DNA of 64,000 nt, taken from positions 58,207,001 to 58,271,000 of the forward strand of contig BRKX01000007.1 of NCBI GenBank assembly GCA_026008535.1. The letters are read 5' to 3'. Under the pieces are notes generated by a model. The model had not been told where the DNA came from and made no database searches. It saw only the letters and a program-made list of their open reading frames with translations. The stretch is from Perilla frutescens. Taxonomy: Eukaryota > Streptophyta > Magnoliopsida > Lamiales > Lamiaceae. Positions 55,001 to 64,000 of the stretch are shown one piece after another. Numbering within the stretch: position 1 is the first letter of the stretch; every line of letters begins with the position of its first letter. The position numbers and the translations under genes were made by a program.

Positions 55001-56996
55001 CCCTCTTACTGAGCTAAGTAAGAAGGATCGGAAATTTGAGTGGGGTAAACAACAAGAGCATGCTTTTAATACTCTGAAGTCATTGTTATGTTCTGCTCCT
55101 GTTTTGTGTTTACCTGATTTTTCCAAAACTTTTGAGATCGAGTGTGATGCCTCCGGGATAGGTATTGGTGCTGTTTCGATGCAGGAAAAACGTCCCGTGG
55201 CCTATTTCAGTGAGAAACTCAATGGCGCCAGTTTGCGTTATTCGACGTACGATAAAGAGCTATACGCTTTGAAGCGTGCATTGGATACATGGCAGCACTA
55301 CTTGTGGCCCAAGGAGTTCGTCATCCACACGGATCATGAAAGCTTGAAGCACTTGAAAGGGCAAAACAATCTGAACAAGAGACATGCGAGATGGGTCGAG
55401 TTCATCGAATCCTTTCCGTATGTTATCAAGTACAAGAAAGGCGAGGAAAACGTGGTCGCCGATGCCCTATCAAGAAGGTACGCTCTTTTGAACTTAATGC
55501 ATGCTAAGATGCTTGGTTTTGAGTCTATTAAAGCACTGTATGTTGAGGACGCCTATTTCAGCCCCATATATGCTTCATGTAGCTCGAAATCTAGGTCATA
55601 TGATGGTTATTATGTGCATGATGGTTTCTTGTTCAAAGAGTCGAAATTATGCATCCCTACTTGTTCTATGCGTGAGTTATTGGTGTTAGAATCACATGCG
55701 GGAGGTTTAATGGGTCACTTTGGTGTGCATAAGACATTGAACTTGCTGCATGAACACTTCTTTTGGCCGCATATGCGTAAGGATGTAGAGAATGTGTGTA
55801 GTCGTTGCATTACTTGTCGTCAAGCTAAATCCACTTCACACCCATTTGGTCTTTATTCGCCCCTACCCGCCCCCTCATCTCCTTGGATTGATATTTCTAT
55901 GGATTTCATCTTAGGATTGCCTAGATCTAGGTCGGGTAAGGATTCTGTGTTTGTTGTAGTTGATAGGTTTTCCAAAATGGCTCATTTCATTGCATGTAGG
56001 AAAACTGATGATGCTATACATGTTGCCAACTTGTTCTTTGTGCATGTTGTTAGATTGCATGGAATTCCTCGTACTATTGTTAGTGATAGGGATTCTAAGT
56101 TTTTAGGACATTTCTGGCGTGTTTTGTGGGGAAAATTAGGTACTAAGTTATTGTTCTCTACTGCATGTCATCCACAAACCGATGGTCAAACTGAGGTTGT
56201 GAATCGCACTTTAGGAGCTTTACTTAGGTCTCTAATTAAGAATAACTTGAAGTCATGGGAAGAATGTTTACCATATGCTGAATTTGCTTATAATCGTGTT
56301 GTGCATTCTTCTACTAACATGTCTCCGTTTGAGGTTGTTTATGGATTTAATCCATTAACTCCTAATGATTTGTTACCTTTACCTGTTGAGCATCTAACAA
56401 GTGTTAAAGGTATGAAAAGAGCTGATTTTATCAAAGAGATGCATGAGAAGGTACGTGCCCGGATTGAGCACCAAGGCTCAAGGATAGCCGCCGCACGCAA
56501 CACGAGGCGCAAACGTGTCATCTTTCAGCCCGGAGATCGAGTTTGGGTACACCTTAGCCCTGGCCGATTTCCTAACTTGAGGAAGTCCAAGTTGTCGCCC
56601 CGTGGAGATGGTCCCTTTACTGTTCTAAGCCGTGTTAATGATAATGCATACCGCATTGATCTACCTGGTGAGTATAAGTGTTCTTCTACGTTTAATGTTG
56701 CTGATTTATCTCCTTTTGTTGCAGATGAATTCAACCATAATGAGGATTCAAATTCGAGGACGAATTCTTTTCAGCAGGGGGGGAATGATGAGGACATCCA
56801 TAGCAATGAGGAAGTCAATGAAGAGCTTCAATTCAAAGGCCCCGTCACAAGATTAAGAGCTAAGAAGTTGCAAGATTATTTGCAAGCTACAATTCGCAAG
56901 AAGCTTGAAGAAGAAGACGGCGTACAAGGAAGCTTGAAGATGATGACATTATTGACATTGGAAGATGGAGATCAAGATGTGGAGTGCAATACATGA
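52008..56996 (+). CDS. Gag-Pol polyprotein of R14 (intact)
   Basis: A single 1662-residue frame from ATG 52008; an open stretch upstream has no ATG. Domains: Gag capsid about 143-300; zinc knuckle C392, C395, H400, C405; aspartic protease D494-S-G; RT with Y898-F-D900-D901; RNase H with D1047; integrase zinc-binding region (ESHAGGLMGHFG to CSRCITC) and catalytic D1299, D1360, E1396 (spacing 60 and 35 residues between); chromovirus-type C-terminus GDGPFTVLSRVNDNAY at about 1532. The last ~70 residues, from 1593, are encoded in the LTR. No stop or frameshift between Gag and Pol, so both would be made as one precursor. Only a few residues differ from R11 (KHLKPYK, GAVSMQ). Family: Ty3/gypsy chromovirus, probably CRM. 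Confidence 0.95.
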   Translation: MKKGTHTESSSTPPVDHHSTSPPLDPSKDPSKAPMESYSDPPAPWDPKYHFEALSKHVQRQHQALSDKIDDLVHALERTKTTPVFPPPIRGNQRLERHNEPEEEYFDENTEEFDRGRRPRRGHSRDDYEEDRMLHNIKTSIPEFEGLHDPDIYLDWERKVEKIFACYDFSEAKKVQLACLEFKGYAATWWEMQQERRRRNRNPPIDNWEEMKGFLRGRFIPVHYERELEKKLNRIKQGARSIEEYHKELETALNRVGKEETLNATIIRYIEGMNPDIACEVELKEFTSIERMVQYASIVEKQLREGRRRSSQSAAPTRSSWSKGTPSTSPSTPSTDSTRPRGQSGPPERRFDRSTPQASRRPESTPRPPFQRPNQSTPTPNAAPSRARDIQCHKCQGWGHFQNQCPNRRVLFLNEQNGLESASEDEEETQDDAPEAVKVPEVEPDDEEDELSHVSLVSIRSLNINREDEEQSQRENIFYTRVAIKDQTCAMIIDSGSVINAISQYAVDKLALTTTKHLKPYKLQWLTDRGSIRVTGQVHVTFTKGRYSDTVLCDVIPMEAAHILLGRPWQFDRKAVHDGLANTYSILRDGRTTVLKPLTPKAVAEDQERMQERFKQERAKQAAAAARTNSAAPSTPSSTSCSTITAPKASPNDALARRKAPGSAPSQEKNRSLFISVKGVEKALKAGLPFVLLSYKDSATNGVSLPCVVQPLMEEFADVFPEEIPSGLPPVRGIEHQIDFVPGAVLPNRPAYRTSPEETKEIDRQVKELLEKKQIRESMSPCAVPVILVPKKNNEWRMCMDCRAINKITVKYRFPIPRLDDMLDELSGSHVFSKIDLRSGYFQVRMHEGDEWKTAFKTKHGLYEWLVMPFGLTNAPSTFMRLMNHVLRDVIGKFVVVYFDDILIYSHNAQAHLDHLRRVFCLLRDAKLYGNLSKCSFCMDEVVFLGFVVSSRGIEVDRSKINAIEEWPTPKNASEVRSFHGLAGFYRRFVRDFSSIAAPLTELSKKDRKFEWGKQQEHAFNTLKSLLCSAPVLCLPDFSKTFEIECDASGIGIGAVSMQEKRPVAYFSEKLNGASLRYSTYDKELYALKRALDTWQHYLWPKEFVIHTDHESLKHLKGQNNLNKRHARWVEFIESFPYVIKYKKGEENVVADALSRRYALLNLMHAKMLGFESIKALYVEDAYFSPIYASCSSKSRSYDGYYVHDGFLFKESKLCIPTCSMRELLVLESHAGGLMGHFGVHKTLNLLHEHFFWPHMRKDVENVCSRCITCRQAKSTSHPFGLYSPLPAPSSPWIDISMDFILGLPRSRSGKDSVFVVVDRFSKMAHFIACRKTDDAIHVANLFFVHVVRLHGIPRTIVSDRDSKFLGHFWRVLWGKLGTKLLFSTACHPQTDGQTEVVNRTLGALLRSLIKNNLKSWEECLPYAEFAYNRVVHSSTNMSPFEVVYGFNPLTPNDLLPLPVEHLTSVKGMKRADFIKEMHEKVRARIEHQGSRIAAARNTRRKRVIFQPGDRVWVHLSPGRFPNLRKSKLSPRGDGPFTVLSRVNDNAYRIDLPGEYKCSSTFNVADLSPFVADEFNHNEDSNSRTNSFQQGGNDEDIHSNEEVNEELQFKGPVTRLRAKKLQDYLQATIRKKLEEEDGVQGSLKMMTLLTLEDGDQDVECNT
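56776..56785 (+). other. Polypurine tract of R14
   Basis: AGGGGGGGAA with seven Gs, directly before the second LTR; also codes for GGN in the polyprotein. Confidence 0.9.
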
Positions 56997-58008
56997 AGGA
57001 GGCGTGCAAGTGTGCTTTTATTGGGCTTGATGTGTATACTTGCTATTCAGCCCAAGTTAAGCATGCATGGTGGAAAAGCCCAAAATAATCGGCCCTTGAT
57101 GATCCAATTAAGGGGATTGATTTATTAGAATATAGTATTTTATTTTATTATGATTTGGACGAATTTTGCAGATTTTTAGTTGGTAATTTTCGGTTATTTT
57201 AGATAGAATTTTGACCAGATTTTTAGATAAGGCAAGATCTACAAAATCTACCTTAAATAGAATTCTAGTTTAGGAAGTAGTCAAAGTCCAATTCTAGTCT
57301 AATTAGGGCTATTATTTTCGTCCCTTAGCCTTAGGAATTCGATCCAACTATTATAAATAGTGGATCCATGTCTCATTGTTATTTTAGACTATATTTGATT
57401 TTTAAGCCATTGCTTTCAATATCGTCTCACCCCTTTTAATCTTTTGTGAGTTTAGATAATTAAATTCATACTCTTAGATTTAGCACCTCTAAGTTTTACA
57501 AAGGGAATTCGTCGTCCACGTTCGAGGGATCGCCGGAAACTCGCTATCCGAAGAGCAACTTAAAGAATTTGGCCTTGTGTACGTTCGAGATTCAAGGCAA
57601 CTTTTCGGGTTGTAATTCACATCTACCAACCATCGACCATCCAGCCATAATCGACGTCAAACATCATCATCCACGTTCGTCTCAAGATCAGCCACCTTCG
57701 AGTTCAAATCGTGTCGCCTTCGTTCAATCCGTAAGTCCGTTTCAACTCTATCATACCCTATCTACTCAAGCCATTCTAAACCCATTCAATACCATCGAAA
57801 TTCCATCACCCTTACCTTTATCTTAGCCGTCCAAAACAGCCCATATTCATTGGATTTGTGTTATTTTGTGTGTCATTGTCTAGGTATTTTAGTTGAGTCT
57901 TAGTCGTCTAGTTTTCTTCCGCATATTTTACTTTGATTGTTTGAGTCATCGTAGACACAAAACTTACGTGTGTCGACGTGTGTTCGTCCTAGAGTTCGGG
58001 TCGTATCA
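56786..58008 (+). repeat. Second LTR of R14
   Basis: 1223 bp. It follows the polypurine tract and carries the end of the Gag-Pol frame (stop at 56994-56996). Confidence 0.96.
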
Positions 58009-58020
58009 TAAAAGGGGGAA
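58009..58020 (+). other. 12-bp spacer between LTRs 2 and 3 of R14
   Basis: TAAAAGGGGGAA: the first six bases of the internal region (TAAAAG) run into the last bases of the polypurine tract (GGGGAA). It looks like a whole internal region collapsed through the shared G. Confidence 0.9.
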
Positions 58021-59243
58021 TGATGAGGACATCCATAGCAATGAGGAAGTCAATGAAGAGCTTCAATTCAAAGGCCCCGTCACAAGATTAAGAGCTAAGA
58101 AGTTGCAAGATTATTTGCAAGCTACAATTCGCAAGAAGCTTGAAGAAGAAGACGGCGTACAAGGAAGCTTGAAGATGATGACATTATTGACATTGGAAGA
58201 TGGAGATCAAGATGTGGAGTGCAATACATGAAGGAGGCGTGCAAGTGTGCTTTTATTGGGCTTGATGTGTATACTTGCTATTCAGCCCAAGTTAAGCATG
58301 CATGGTGGAAAAGCCCAAAATAATCGGCCCTTGATGATCCAATTAAGGGGATTGATTTATTAGAATATAGTATTTTATTTTATTATGATTTGGACGAATT
58401 TTGCAGATTTTTAGTTGGTAATTTTCGGTTATTTTAGATAGAATTTTGACCAGATTTTTAGATAAGGCAAGATCTACAAAATCTACCTTAAATAGAATTC
58501 TAGTTTAGGAAGTAGTCAAAGTCCAATTCTAGTCTAATTAGGGCTATTATTTTCGTCCCTTAGCCTTAGGAATTCGATCCAACTATTATAAATAGTGGAT
58601 CCATGTCTCATTGTTATTTTAGACTATATTTGATTTTTAAGCCATTGCTTTCAATATCGTCTCACCCCTTTTAATCTTTTGTGAGTTTAGATAATTAAAT
58701 TCATACTCTTAGATTTAGCACCTCTAAGTTTTACAAAGGGAATTCGTCGTCCACGTTCGAGGGATCGCCGGAAACTCGCTATCCGAAGAGCAACTTAAAG
58801 AATTTGGCCTTGTGTACGTTCGAGATTCAAGGCAACTTTTCGGGTTGTAATTCACATCTACCAACCATCGACCATCCAGCCATAATCGACGTCAAACATC
58901 ATCATCCACGTTCGTCTCAAGATCAGCCACCTTCGAGTTCAAATCGTGTCGCCTTCGTTCAATCCGTAAGTCCGTTTCAACTCTATCATACCCTATCTAC
59001 TCAAGCCATTCTAAACCCATTCAATACCATCGAAATTCCATCACCCTTACCTTTATCTTAGCCGTCCAAAACAGCCCATATTCATTGGATTTGTGTTATT
59101 TTGTGTGTCATTGTCTAGGTATTTTAGTTGAGTCTTAGTCGTCTAGTTTTCTTCCGCATATTTTACTTTGATTGTTTGAGTCATCGTAGACACAAAACTT
59201 ACGTGTGTCGACGTGTGTTCGTCCTAGAGTTCGGGTCGTATCA
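58021..59243 (+). repeat. Third LTR of R14
   Basis: 1223 bp, same as the other two; followed by TSD acaag, which makes it the true right end of the insertion. Confidence 0.96.
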
Positions 59244-59248
59244 ACAAG

Positions 59249-60192
59249 ACACAGATAAACGACTAAACTATGAAAAATAAGACTCGAATAAATGCTAGAC
59301 ACCTAAGACACGTAGAAATATGACTCAACTAAATAAAACACACACAAATAAATAGATAGATAGGCGATTTGGGACAGATTTGTTATACGTGTTAATTAAG
59401 GCGAATTGGACACGTATAGGTGATGAACGATTTATGGCGATGAATTATGGCTGGATTATGGATGAGGCTGATGATGAAACGTACGTAGGTGGTAGATGAA
59501 GGATGGTGAATGATGGAGATGAATTGAAAAGGTAGAAGAAGTAAACTTACTCGAACCCCGTCTTGCGGTGAAGACGAAACGCGATTTCTCGAATACTCCA
59601 AGTTTGATAGCAATTCTCCCAAGTACTTAATGTACCCTGAAGAACTTGAATAAGACTATTGAATTGCTAGATCAATAGAATTGTGTTTGATCAACCAAAG
59701 GATCGATAAATGTGATCAACCAAAGGATCGGTGAGACAATTGAGAAATTAACTCTTTATTTCATGCAACGTCTGAATAATAATGTCACAAGGTACTCCTA
59801 TTTATAGGAGCATAAAACTAAAAATCTAAACCTAATAGCTAAAGGATTTCAAAAATCCTAAGTAGATCAACTAGGAATCCTATTTTGACTAGAAGTCCCT
59901 AATTAAGGTAAAATCAAAAAGACCAAAAATCAAAAAGACTAAAAATAAGATAATAAAATCTAAAATAATCTAGATAAAATTCCAACACTTTGGGCCTTCA
60001 AACTTGGGCTCTAATAATTCAAACATGGGCTGAATTATTTAACTCCATGGGCTGCTCATCATATTCGAATTTATTCATGTCTTGTTCTTCAAATCTTGAT
60101 TTCCAATCTTTGATGACCCTCATTATAACAATCTTCGGACCTTTGAATGATAGCTCAGAATTTGATTCTTCAAGGCATTTCAGGATCATATC
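59249..60192 (-). repeat. R13: main part of a reverse D-like LTR
   Basis: On the minus strand it starts TGATATGATCCTG, like R9, then CTATCATTCAAAGGTCCG. A CTATTTATAGGAG promoter motif (plus strand) lies near 59810. It sits in the integrase of the R5-like fragment: the next bases, tatgc (60193-60197), would be its TSD. No polypurine tract or coding region adjoins it, so it was probably a solo LTR before R14 inserted. Confidence 0.82.
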
Positions 60193-60798
60193 ATATGCGT
60201 AAGGATGTAGAGAATGTGTGTAGTCGTTGCATTACTTGTCGTCAAGCTAAATCCACTTCACACCCGTTCGGTCTTTACTCGCCCCTACCCGCCCCCTCTT
60301 CTCCTTGGATTGATATTTCTATGGATTTCATCTTAGGATTGCCTAGGTCTAGGTCGGGTAAGGATTCTGTGTTTGTTGTAGTTGATAGGTTTTCCAAAAT
60401 GGCTCATTTCATTGCATGTAGGAAAACTGATGATGCTATACATGTTGCCAACTTGTTCTTTGTGCATGTTGTTAGATTGCATGGAATTCCTCGTACTATT
60501 GTTAGTGATAGGGATTCTAAGTTTTTAGGACATTTCTGGCGTGTTTTGTGGGGAAAATTAGGAACTAAGTTATTGTTTTTTACTGCATGTCATCCACAAA
60601 CCGACGGTCAAACTGAGGTTGTGAATCGTACTTTAGGAGCTTTACTTAGGTCTCTAGTTAAGAATAATTTGAAGTCATGGGAAGAATGTTTACCATATGC
60701 TGAATTTGCTTATAATCGTGTTGTGCATTCTTCTACTAACATGTCTCCTTTTGAGGTAGTTTATGGATTTAATCCGTTAACTCCTAATGATTTGTTAC
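60193..60798 (+). pseudogene. Integrase fragment, probably the upstream part of R5
   Basis: Forward integrase from MRKDVENVCSRCITC through SMDFILGLPRSRSG, VVVDRFSKMAHFIACRKTDD, VSDRDSKF and HPQTDGQTEVVNRT to PLTPNDLL. It is open throughout but truncated on both sides: by LTR R13 at the left and by a reverse family A LTR at 60799. The cut at gatttgttac is exactly the point where the R5 integrase at 11366 begins (ctttacctgttgag on its strand). Confidence 0.88.
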
Positions 60799-62027
60799 TG
60801 ATACGACCCGAACTCTAGGAACGAACACACGTCGACACACGTAAGTTTTTGTGTCTTCTATGACTCAAATAATCAAAGTAAAATAAGCGGAATAATAATG
60901 GAACAAACTAGACGACTAAGACTCAACTAAAATACCTAGACAATGACACACAAAATAACACAATATCCAAAGGATTATGGGGCTGTTTTGGACGATGGAT
61001 TGGACGGTATTAATGAAGGAATTTCGATGGTGATGATTAGGTTTAGAAGGGCTAGGGTAGATAGGATATGATAGAGTTGAAACGAACTTACGGATATAAT
61101 GAAGAGAACGCGATCTTGAGGATGATGGTTGAGATGGACGACGGTGGATGGTGGTGGCGTCGAAGGTGGCTGGACGGCGGCGGTGATGATGTTGTGAATT
61201 ACAACCCGAAAGTTGCCTTGAATCTCGAACGTACACAAGGCCAAATTCTTTAAGTTGTTATTCGGATAGCGAGTTTCCGACGATCCCTCGAACGTGGACG
61301 GCGAATTCCCTTTGTAAAACTTAGAGATGTTAAATCTAAGAGTATGAATTTAATTATCTAAACTCACAAAGATCAAAAGGGGAGAGACGATATTGAAAGC
61401 AAAGGCTTAATAATCAAATATAGTCTAAAGTAACAATGAAGCATGGATCACCTATTTATAGGACATAGGTGACCGAAAATCCTATGCTAATGGACGAAAA
61501 TAAGGAGTCCAAATTGATCTAGAATTGGACTTGGAAGTTTTCCTAAACTAGAATTCTATTTAAGGTAGTTTCTTCCCTTAATTAAAATTCTAGTCAAACC
61601 TATGACTTGGACTAATCATAACCGAAAATTATCCTAAATAATTAATTAAAATCTGATCCTAACTATAGTATAATTAAATAAAATAAATACTATAGTCTAA
61701 AATAAAATACTACTAGATAAAATCAACAAGGACAGAAAATTCGGTCTTCTTCAACTTGGCCGAAACTCTTCACTTCTTGAGCTCATGCACACGTCCTCAT
61801 GCACACGTGCACATCTTCATGTTGTGTTCTCCATGTCTTGATCTCCATCTTCCAATATCAACAAGTTCATCATTTTCAAGCTTCCTTGCACGCCGTCTTC
61901 TTCTTCAAGCTTCTTGCGAATTGTAGCTTGCAAATAATCTTGCAACTTCTTAGCTCTTAATCTCGTGACGGGGCCTTTGAATTGAAGCTCTTCATTGACT
62001 TCCTCATTGCTATGGATGTCCTCATCA
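60799..62027 (-). repeat. 3' LTR of R6 (inverted), family A
   Basis: 1229 bp, TGATGAGGACATCC to GTCGTATCA on the minus strand. Preceded on that strand by a polypurine run with six Gs. The TSD on the plus-strand left is gttac (60794-60798). Confidence 0.94.
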
Positions 62028-63432
62028 TTCCCCCCTGCTGAAAAGAATTCGTCCTCGAATTTGACTCCTCATCATGGTCGAATTCATCTGCAACAAAAGG
62101 AGATAAATCAGCAACATTAAAGGTAGAAGAACACTTATACTCACCAGGTAGATCAATGCAGTATGCATTGTCATTAACACGGCTTAGAACAGTGAAGGGA
62201 CCATCTCCACGGGGCGACAACTTGGACTTCTTCAAGTTAGGAAATCGGCCGGGGCTTAAATGAACCCAAACACGATCACCGGGCTGGAAGATGACACGTT
62301 TACGCCTCGTGTTGCGTGCGGCGGTGATCTTTGAGCCTTGGTGCTCAATCCGAGCACGTACCTTCTCATGCATCTCTTGAATGAAATCAGCTCTTTTCAT
62401 ACCTTTAACACTTGTTATATGCTCAACAGGTAAAGGTAACAAATCATTAGGAGTTAACGGATTAAATCCATAAACTACCTCAAAAGGAGACATGTTAGTA
62501 GAAGAATGCACAACACGATTATAAGCAAATTCAGCATATGGTAAACATTCTTCCCATGACTTCAAATTATTCTTAATTAGAGACCTAAGTAAAGCTCCTA
62601 AAGTACGATTCACAACCTCAGTTTGACCGTCAGTTTGTGGATGACATGCAGTAGAAAACAATAACTTAGTTCCTAATTTTCCCCACAAAACACGCCAGAA
62701 ATGTCCTAAAAACTTAGAATCCCTATCACTAACAATAGTACGAGGAATTCCATGCAATCTAACAACATGCACAAAGAACAAGTTGGCAACATGTATAGCA
62801 TCATCAGTTTTCCTACATGCAATGAAATGAGCCATTTTGGAAAACCTATCAACTACAATAAACACAGAATCCTTACCCGACCTAGATCTAGGCAATCCTA
62901 AGATGAAATCCATAGAAATATCAATCCAAGGAGATGAGGGGGCGGGTAGGGGCGAGTAAAGACCAAATGGGTGTGAAGTGGATTTAGCTTGACGACAAGT
63001 AATGCAACGACTACACACATTCTCTACATTCTTACGCATATGTGGCCAAAAGAAGTGTTCATGCAGCAAGTTCAATGTCTTATGCACACCAAAGTGACCC
63101 ATTAAACCTCCCGCATGCGATTCTAACACCAATAACTCACGCATAGAACAAGTAGGGATGCATAATTTCGACTCTTTGAACAAGAAACCATCATGCACAT
63201 AATAACCATCAAATGACCTAGATTTCAAGCTACATGAAGCATAGATGGGGCTGAAATAGGCGTCCTCAACATACAGTGCTTTAATAGACTCAAAACCAAG
63301 CATCTTAGCATGCATTAAGTTCAAAAGAGCGTACCTTCTTGATAGGGCATCGGCAACAACATTCTCTTCGCCTTTCTTGTACTTGATAACATACGGGAAG
63401 GACTCGATGAACTCGACCCATCTCGCATGTCT
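62028..63432 (-). pseudogene. RNase H end and integrase of R6
   Basis: Minus-strand frame open from ARWVEFIESFPYVIKYKKGE (63432) through LMHAKMLGFESIKALYVED, ESHAGGLMGHFG, CSRCITC, SMDFILGLPRSRSG, HPQTDGQTEVVNRTLG and GDGPFTVLSRVNDNAY to NSRTNSFQQGG. With six Gs in the polypurine run the frame turns into MMRTSIAMRK in the LTR. The upstream part is lost at the junction with the B-type leader (63432/63433). Confidence 0.87.
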
Positions 63433-64000
63433 CGATAAAAGCCGTCGAAAAAAAAAAGAAAAAAAAAATTCGGATATAAAAAAAATAAAAAATCCGAAAA
63501 TTAAAAAAAAAAAAAAAGAAGAGGTATATTCATTGTTTCCTTTTGTGTTTCTTTAATTTTGGTACTTTCCTTTTGTGTTTCTTTAATTTTGGTACTTTCC
63601 TTTTGGTACTACTCTATAGTTGGTATCTACCTTGTGAGTCTTATTTTAATTTTGGTAGTTTTCTTCTAGGATAATTCTTTAGTTGGTAATTTCCTTTAGA
63701 GTCTTATTTTATTTTTGAAACTTTCTTTCCAAGTGTTATTTTATTTTGGTAGTTTCCTTTTGAGTTGTAATTTATTTTTGGTTATTTCTTTTTAAAGTCT
63801 AGTCCAATTAGGATATTTAGAATTGTGTCACAATTGTGTAACACTTTCCAAATTACCTAATATTTCTTTCCTTTTTCTTTCCTATTTCTTTCCTTCTACC
63901 TTTGGGATTTATTTTTGGATTCCTATTCTATTTGGGAACTTCAAAAATACATCTAATTCTTTCCTTTTCTAGCTTTCTTCCATCCAAATCCTTCCAAACC
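63433..64000 (+). other. R15: B-type leader fragment
   Basis: Starts in the A-rich block of a B-type leader (gataaaagccgtcg, 63433-63520), followed by T-rich TTTTGGTAxTTTCCTT repeats and the start of the C/A-rich part. It resembles 47000-47410 of R12. The LTR and primer-binding site are missing; the gag, if present, lies right of the window. Confidence 0.78.
63541..63600 (+). repeat. 30-bp tandem duplication in a leader
   Basis: Two exact copies of a 30-bp unit (TTTTGTGTTTCTTTAATTTT followed by GGTACTTTCC). R12 has a single copy at the same place, so this is a recent local duplication. Confidence 0.88.

Larger units (their letters stand above)
49801..59243 (+). mobile_element. R14: intact family A element with three LTRs
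   Basis: TSD acaag at 49796-49800 and 59244-59248. Order: LTR 49801-51023, internal region 51024-56785, LTR 56786-58008, 12-bp spacer, LTR 58021-59243. All three LTRs are 1223 bp and look identical, sharing gttcgtcctag where R11 has gttcgttcctag. The internal region has a primer-binding site, leader, uninterrupted Gag-Pol frame and polypurine tract. It appears to be the youngest and the only potentially autonomous element in the window. The extra LTR is unusual. Confidence 0.95.
60799..63432 (-). mobile_element. R6, right part: 3' LTR and pol end, inverted
   Basis: On the minus strand: RNase H end (63432), integrase, polypurine tract, 3' LTR (62027-60799), then gtaac. The LTR has the same length (1229 bp) as the R6 5' LTR at 11367-12595, and both ends carry the same TSD in the same integrase codon context. 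I take it as the other end of R6, moved by a rearrangement. It overlaps the left part of R6 by about 0.9 kb of pol, so a simple inversion is not enough. The right edge joins a B-type leader at 63433. Confidence 0.72.

Noticed and set aside
52008..56996. Pararetrovirus or envelope-bearing retrovirus
   Set aside because: Integrase is present, LTRs and TSDs are clear, and no movement-protein or envelope frame exists between integrase and LTR.
58009..59243. Third LTR of R14 as a separate solo-LTR insertion
   Set aside because: There is no 5-bp duplication around it (taaaagggggaa on the left, acaag on the right), while acaag does match the left end of the first LTR.
59249..60192. Host intergenic DNA between R14 and the integrase fragment
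   Set aside because: It starts TGATATGATCCTG on the minus strand and matches D-type LTR features, so it is the rest of LTR R13.

Overview
The window is AT-rich plant repeat DNA made almost wholly of Ty3/gypsy LTR retrotransposons inserted into one another. I see no host gene, tRNA, rRNA or non-LTR element. The evidence for a flowering plant is indirect: Ty3/gypsy Gag-Pol polyproteins of plant chromovirus type (RT motif YFDD, integrase HPQTDGQTEVVNRTLG, C-terminus GDGPFTVLSRVNDNAY), primer sites matching initiator tRNA-Met, and many solo LTRs with 5-bp target-site duplications (TSDs). The RNase H/integrase style and a reading frame running into the 3' LTR suggest the CRM (centromeric) clade, so the locus may be (peri)centromeric; that is inference.

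Four related LTR families occur. All begin TGAT and end ATCA. Family A is autonomous (gag-PR-RT-RH-INT; LTRs about 1.23 kb). Families B and D code only for a Gag-like protein. Family C codes for protease and integrase but has no gag, RT or RNase H.

Layout. 1-2320: 3' end of an A-like element (R1) with a nested C-type solo LTR. 2321-2920: C-like pol fragment (R2). 2921-7834: 5' half of an A element (R3) holding two solo LTRs. 7831-9710: broken D-like gag-only element (R4). 9711-11366: 3' end of an A element on the minus strand (R5). 11367-17848: 5' half of A element R6. 17849-17870: filler. 17871-20046 and 43441-45520: an inverted A gag-pol copy (R7), split by a 23.4-kb insertion. That insertion is the C element R8 (20047-43435, TSD tggaa), which contains D element R9 (21538-25418, TSD tcact), B element R10 (25680-38499, TSD ccacc) and a B solo LTR (38835-40031, TSD aggta). 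R10 contains a full-length A element, R11 (26796-35024, TSD ccttc), inside its 5' LTR. 45521-49752: B-like gag-only element R12. 49753-49800 and 59249-60192: a D-like LTR (R13) split by R14. 49801-59243: R14, the youngest A element, with an uninterrupted 1662-residue Gag-Pol frame and three LTRs (TSD acaag). 60193-60798: integrase fragment, probably the other part of R5. 60799-63432: minus-strand 3' end of A, probably the other end of R6. 63433-64000: B-type leader.

Functionally only R14 looks able to supply all proteins. B, D and C keep LTR, primer site and polypurine tract but only part of the coding capacity, so they would depend on an autonomous relative. The strongest oddities are the protease-integrase-only C element, the gag-only families whose protein continues into the LTR, the three-LTR structure of R14, and the inverted, split R6/R7 arrangement joined by templated filler DNA.
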